In this document: in pieces, positions 6,997 through 7,756 of the stretch
Layout of the letters: the number at the start of each line of letters is the position of its first letter
How positions within the stretch are numbered: position 1 is the stretch's first letter
Assembly: GCA_025359355.1 (NCBI GenBank)
Contig: JANYGR010000069.1
Coordinates: 1-7,756, forward strand
Length of the DNA stretch: 7,756 nucleotides
DNA from: Bacteroidota bacterium
GTDB lineage: Bacteria > Bacteroidota > Bacteroidia > B-17B0 > Aurantibacillaceae
Direction of reading: 5' to 3'
Made by a program: the position numbers and the translations under genes
Notes under the pieces: generated by a model
What the model saw: only the letters and a program-made list of their open reading frames with translations
Told to the model about the DNA's origin: nothing
The model's database searches: none

Positions 6997-7756
6997 TTTT
7001 ACTAAAACATATTTTTTTTAATCAAGTGTTTATCAAAATAGCACTCCTGTTGTGTTGCATTCCTTTGTCTTTTCGAGCGCAGGATAATCCTCAGGCGCAA
7101 AATATTTTTATTAATCAAGACGCTCAACAAGTAATTGATGAATGGAACATCAAGCATCCAGATGTAGAATTTCACTCCTCGTTTAAACCTTATTTAAGTG
7201 CGTCGCTAAACAATTTTTCAGATACCTCTATTGGGTTTTTACACTTTCCAATTAAAAACTTCTTTTTAACCAAAACCTTCAACGAAGGGCCAAGTAAGCG
7301 CAATCAGTACCAAACACAGGTACTTCCCATTATTGATTTACAAGCTGGCTATGATGTATTAGATAAACGCTTTGTTTCCGAAACCTTTGGTGGAGCTCAC
7401 GTTAAATTAAACATCAATAATGATTTCACTTTTGCATTAACGGCGATTGGCGGCAGAGTAAGCTATCCCAATTTTACAGATACCACTGTTAAAACAACAC
7501 AACTCATTTCTGGTTTAGGACGCGCTTATAAAAATGCTGATGGCAGTTATAGTTTTTCTAACCTTACTGGATACTTGTCTTACAGTCCAAATTCAACCTT
7601 TAATTTTCAGTTAGGAAAAGATAAACATTTTATTGGTGATGGTTATCGATCTTTATTGCTTTCTGATTTATCAAATAACAATCCTTATTTTGGTATCAAT
7701 GCACATATTTGGCATATTCAATATAATGTATGGTACTCGTGGATGCAAGATTTTTC
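6993..7756 (+). CDS. Second Wzi/RemB-like outer-membrane protein, 3' end cut by window edge
   Basis: Open frame of 254 codons that runs off the right edge. It begins at GTG 6993 (GTGA overlaps the transferase stop), and an in-frame TAA at 6987 closes the frame upstream. A second GTG at 7026 would give a shorter, more conventional signal peptide (MFIKIALLLCC..., cleavage after FRA, before Q30 in the long numbering); both starts are possible. The mature part is a divergent paralogue of the protein encoded at 4305-5888. HSSFKPY (61-67) matches HSSIQPY, GLGRAYK (174-180) matches GQGRYK, and IGDGYRSLLLSD (214-225) matches IGNGYRSLLLSD, with nearly equal distance between the first and last motifs (153 versus 162 residues). 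The same capsule-assembly, outer-membrane role is therefore expected. The missing half should hold the C-terminal strands of the barrel. Overlap with the transferase implies translational coupling. Confidence 0.82.
   Translation, partial: MILLKHIFFNQVFIKIALLLCCIPLSFRAQDNPQAQNIFINQDAQQVIDEWNIKHPDVEFHSSFKPYLSASLNNFSDTSIGFLHFPIKNFFLTKTFNEGPSKRNQYQTQVLPIIDLQAGYDVLDKRFVSETFGGAHVKLNINNDFTFALTAIGGRVSYPNFTDTTVKTTQLISGLGRAYKNADGSYSFSNLTGYLSYSPNSTFNFQLGKDKHFIGDGYRSLLLSDLSNNNPYFGINAHIWHIQYNVWYSWMQDF

Noticed and set aside
1..7756. CRISPR array, tRNA, rRNA, transposase or phage features
   Set aside because: No regularly spaced direct repeats, no cloverleaf-like segment and no transposase or phage-like reading frame were seen; almost all sequence is accounted for by the genes listed.

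Overview
The window looks like Bacteroidota DNA, most likely from a Flavobacteriia-type lineage. It is AT-rich, and it carries a DUF3098 gene, which I know only from this phylum. Secretion signals end in the typical '(K/R)AQ' form. Start codons are preceded by A/T-rich leaders with no Shine-Dalgarno sequence, and promoter-like TAnnTTTG boxes are present. I cannot name a species.

Layout. Positions 1-1049 (minus strand) hold a two-gene unit: a small DUF3098 membrane protein followed by uppP (undecaprenyl-diphosphatase), whose last few codons run off the left edge. A well-formed Bacteroidota promoter (TTG, 18 bp, TAGCTTTG) lies just upstream of the pair. Everything from 1171 onward is on the plus strand. 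gmd and fcl together convert GDP-mannose to GDP-L-fucose; a 77-bp gap made of short repeats separates them. After a 177-bp AT-rich gap comes an unrecognised lipoprotein gene (3456-4229). Next is a tight cluster: a Wzi/RemB-type outer-membrane protein gene (4305-5888), a WecA/MraY-type phosphoglycosyl transferase gene (5899-6996), and the 5' part of a second Wzi/RemB-type gene (6993-7756), which overlaps the transferase by 4 bp and is cut by the right edge.

How the genes fit together. The theme is surface polysaccharide or glycan assembly on undecaprenyl phosphate. UppP regenerates the carrier lipid, the WecA-like enzyme starts a lipid-linked glycan on it, Gmd and Fcl supply GDP-fucose as a sugar donor, and the Wzi-like proteins probably act at the outer membrane in holding or organising the polysaccharide. 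No glycosyltransferase, flippase, polymerase or export gene lies in the window, so the polymer itself cannot be identified.

Most interesting points: two divergent Wzi/RemB-like paralogues flank one initiating transferase; an unrecognised AT-rich lipoprotein gene sits inside the locus; and a 16-bp-period repeat supplies the start codon of fcl.
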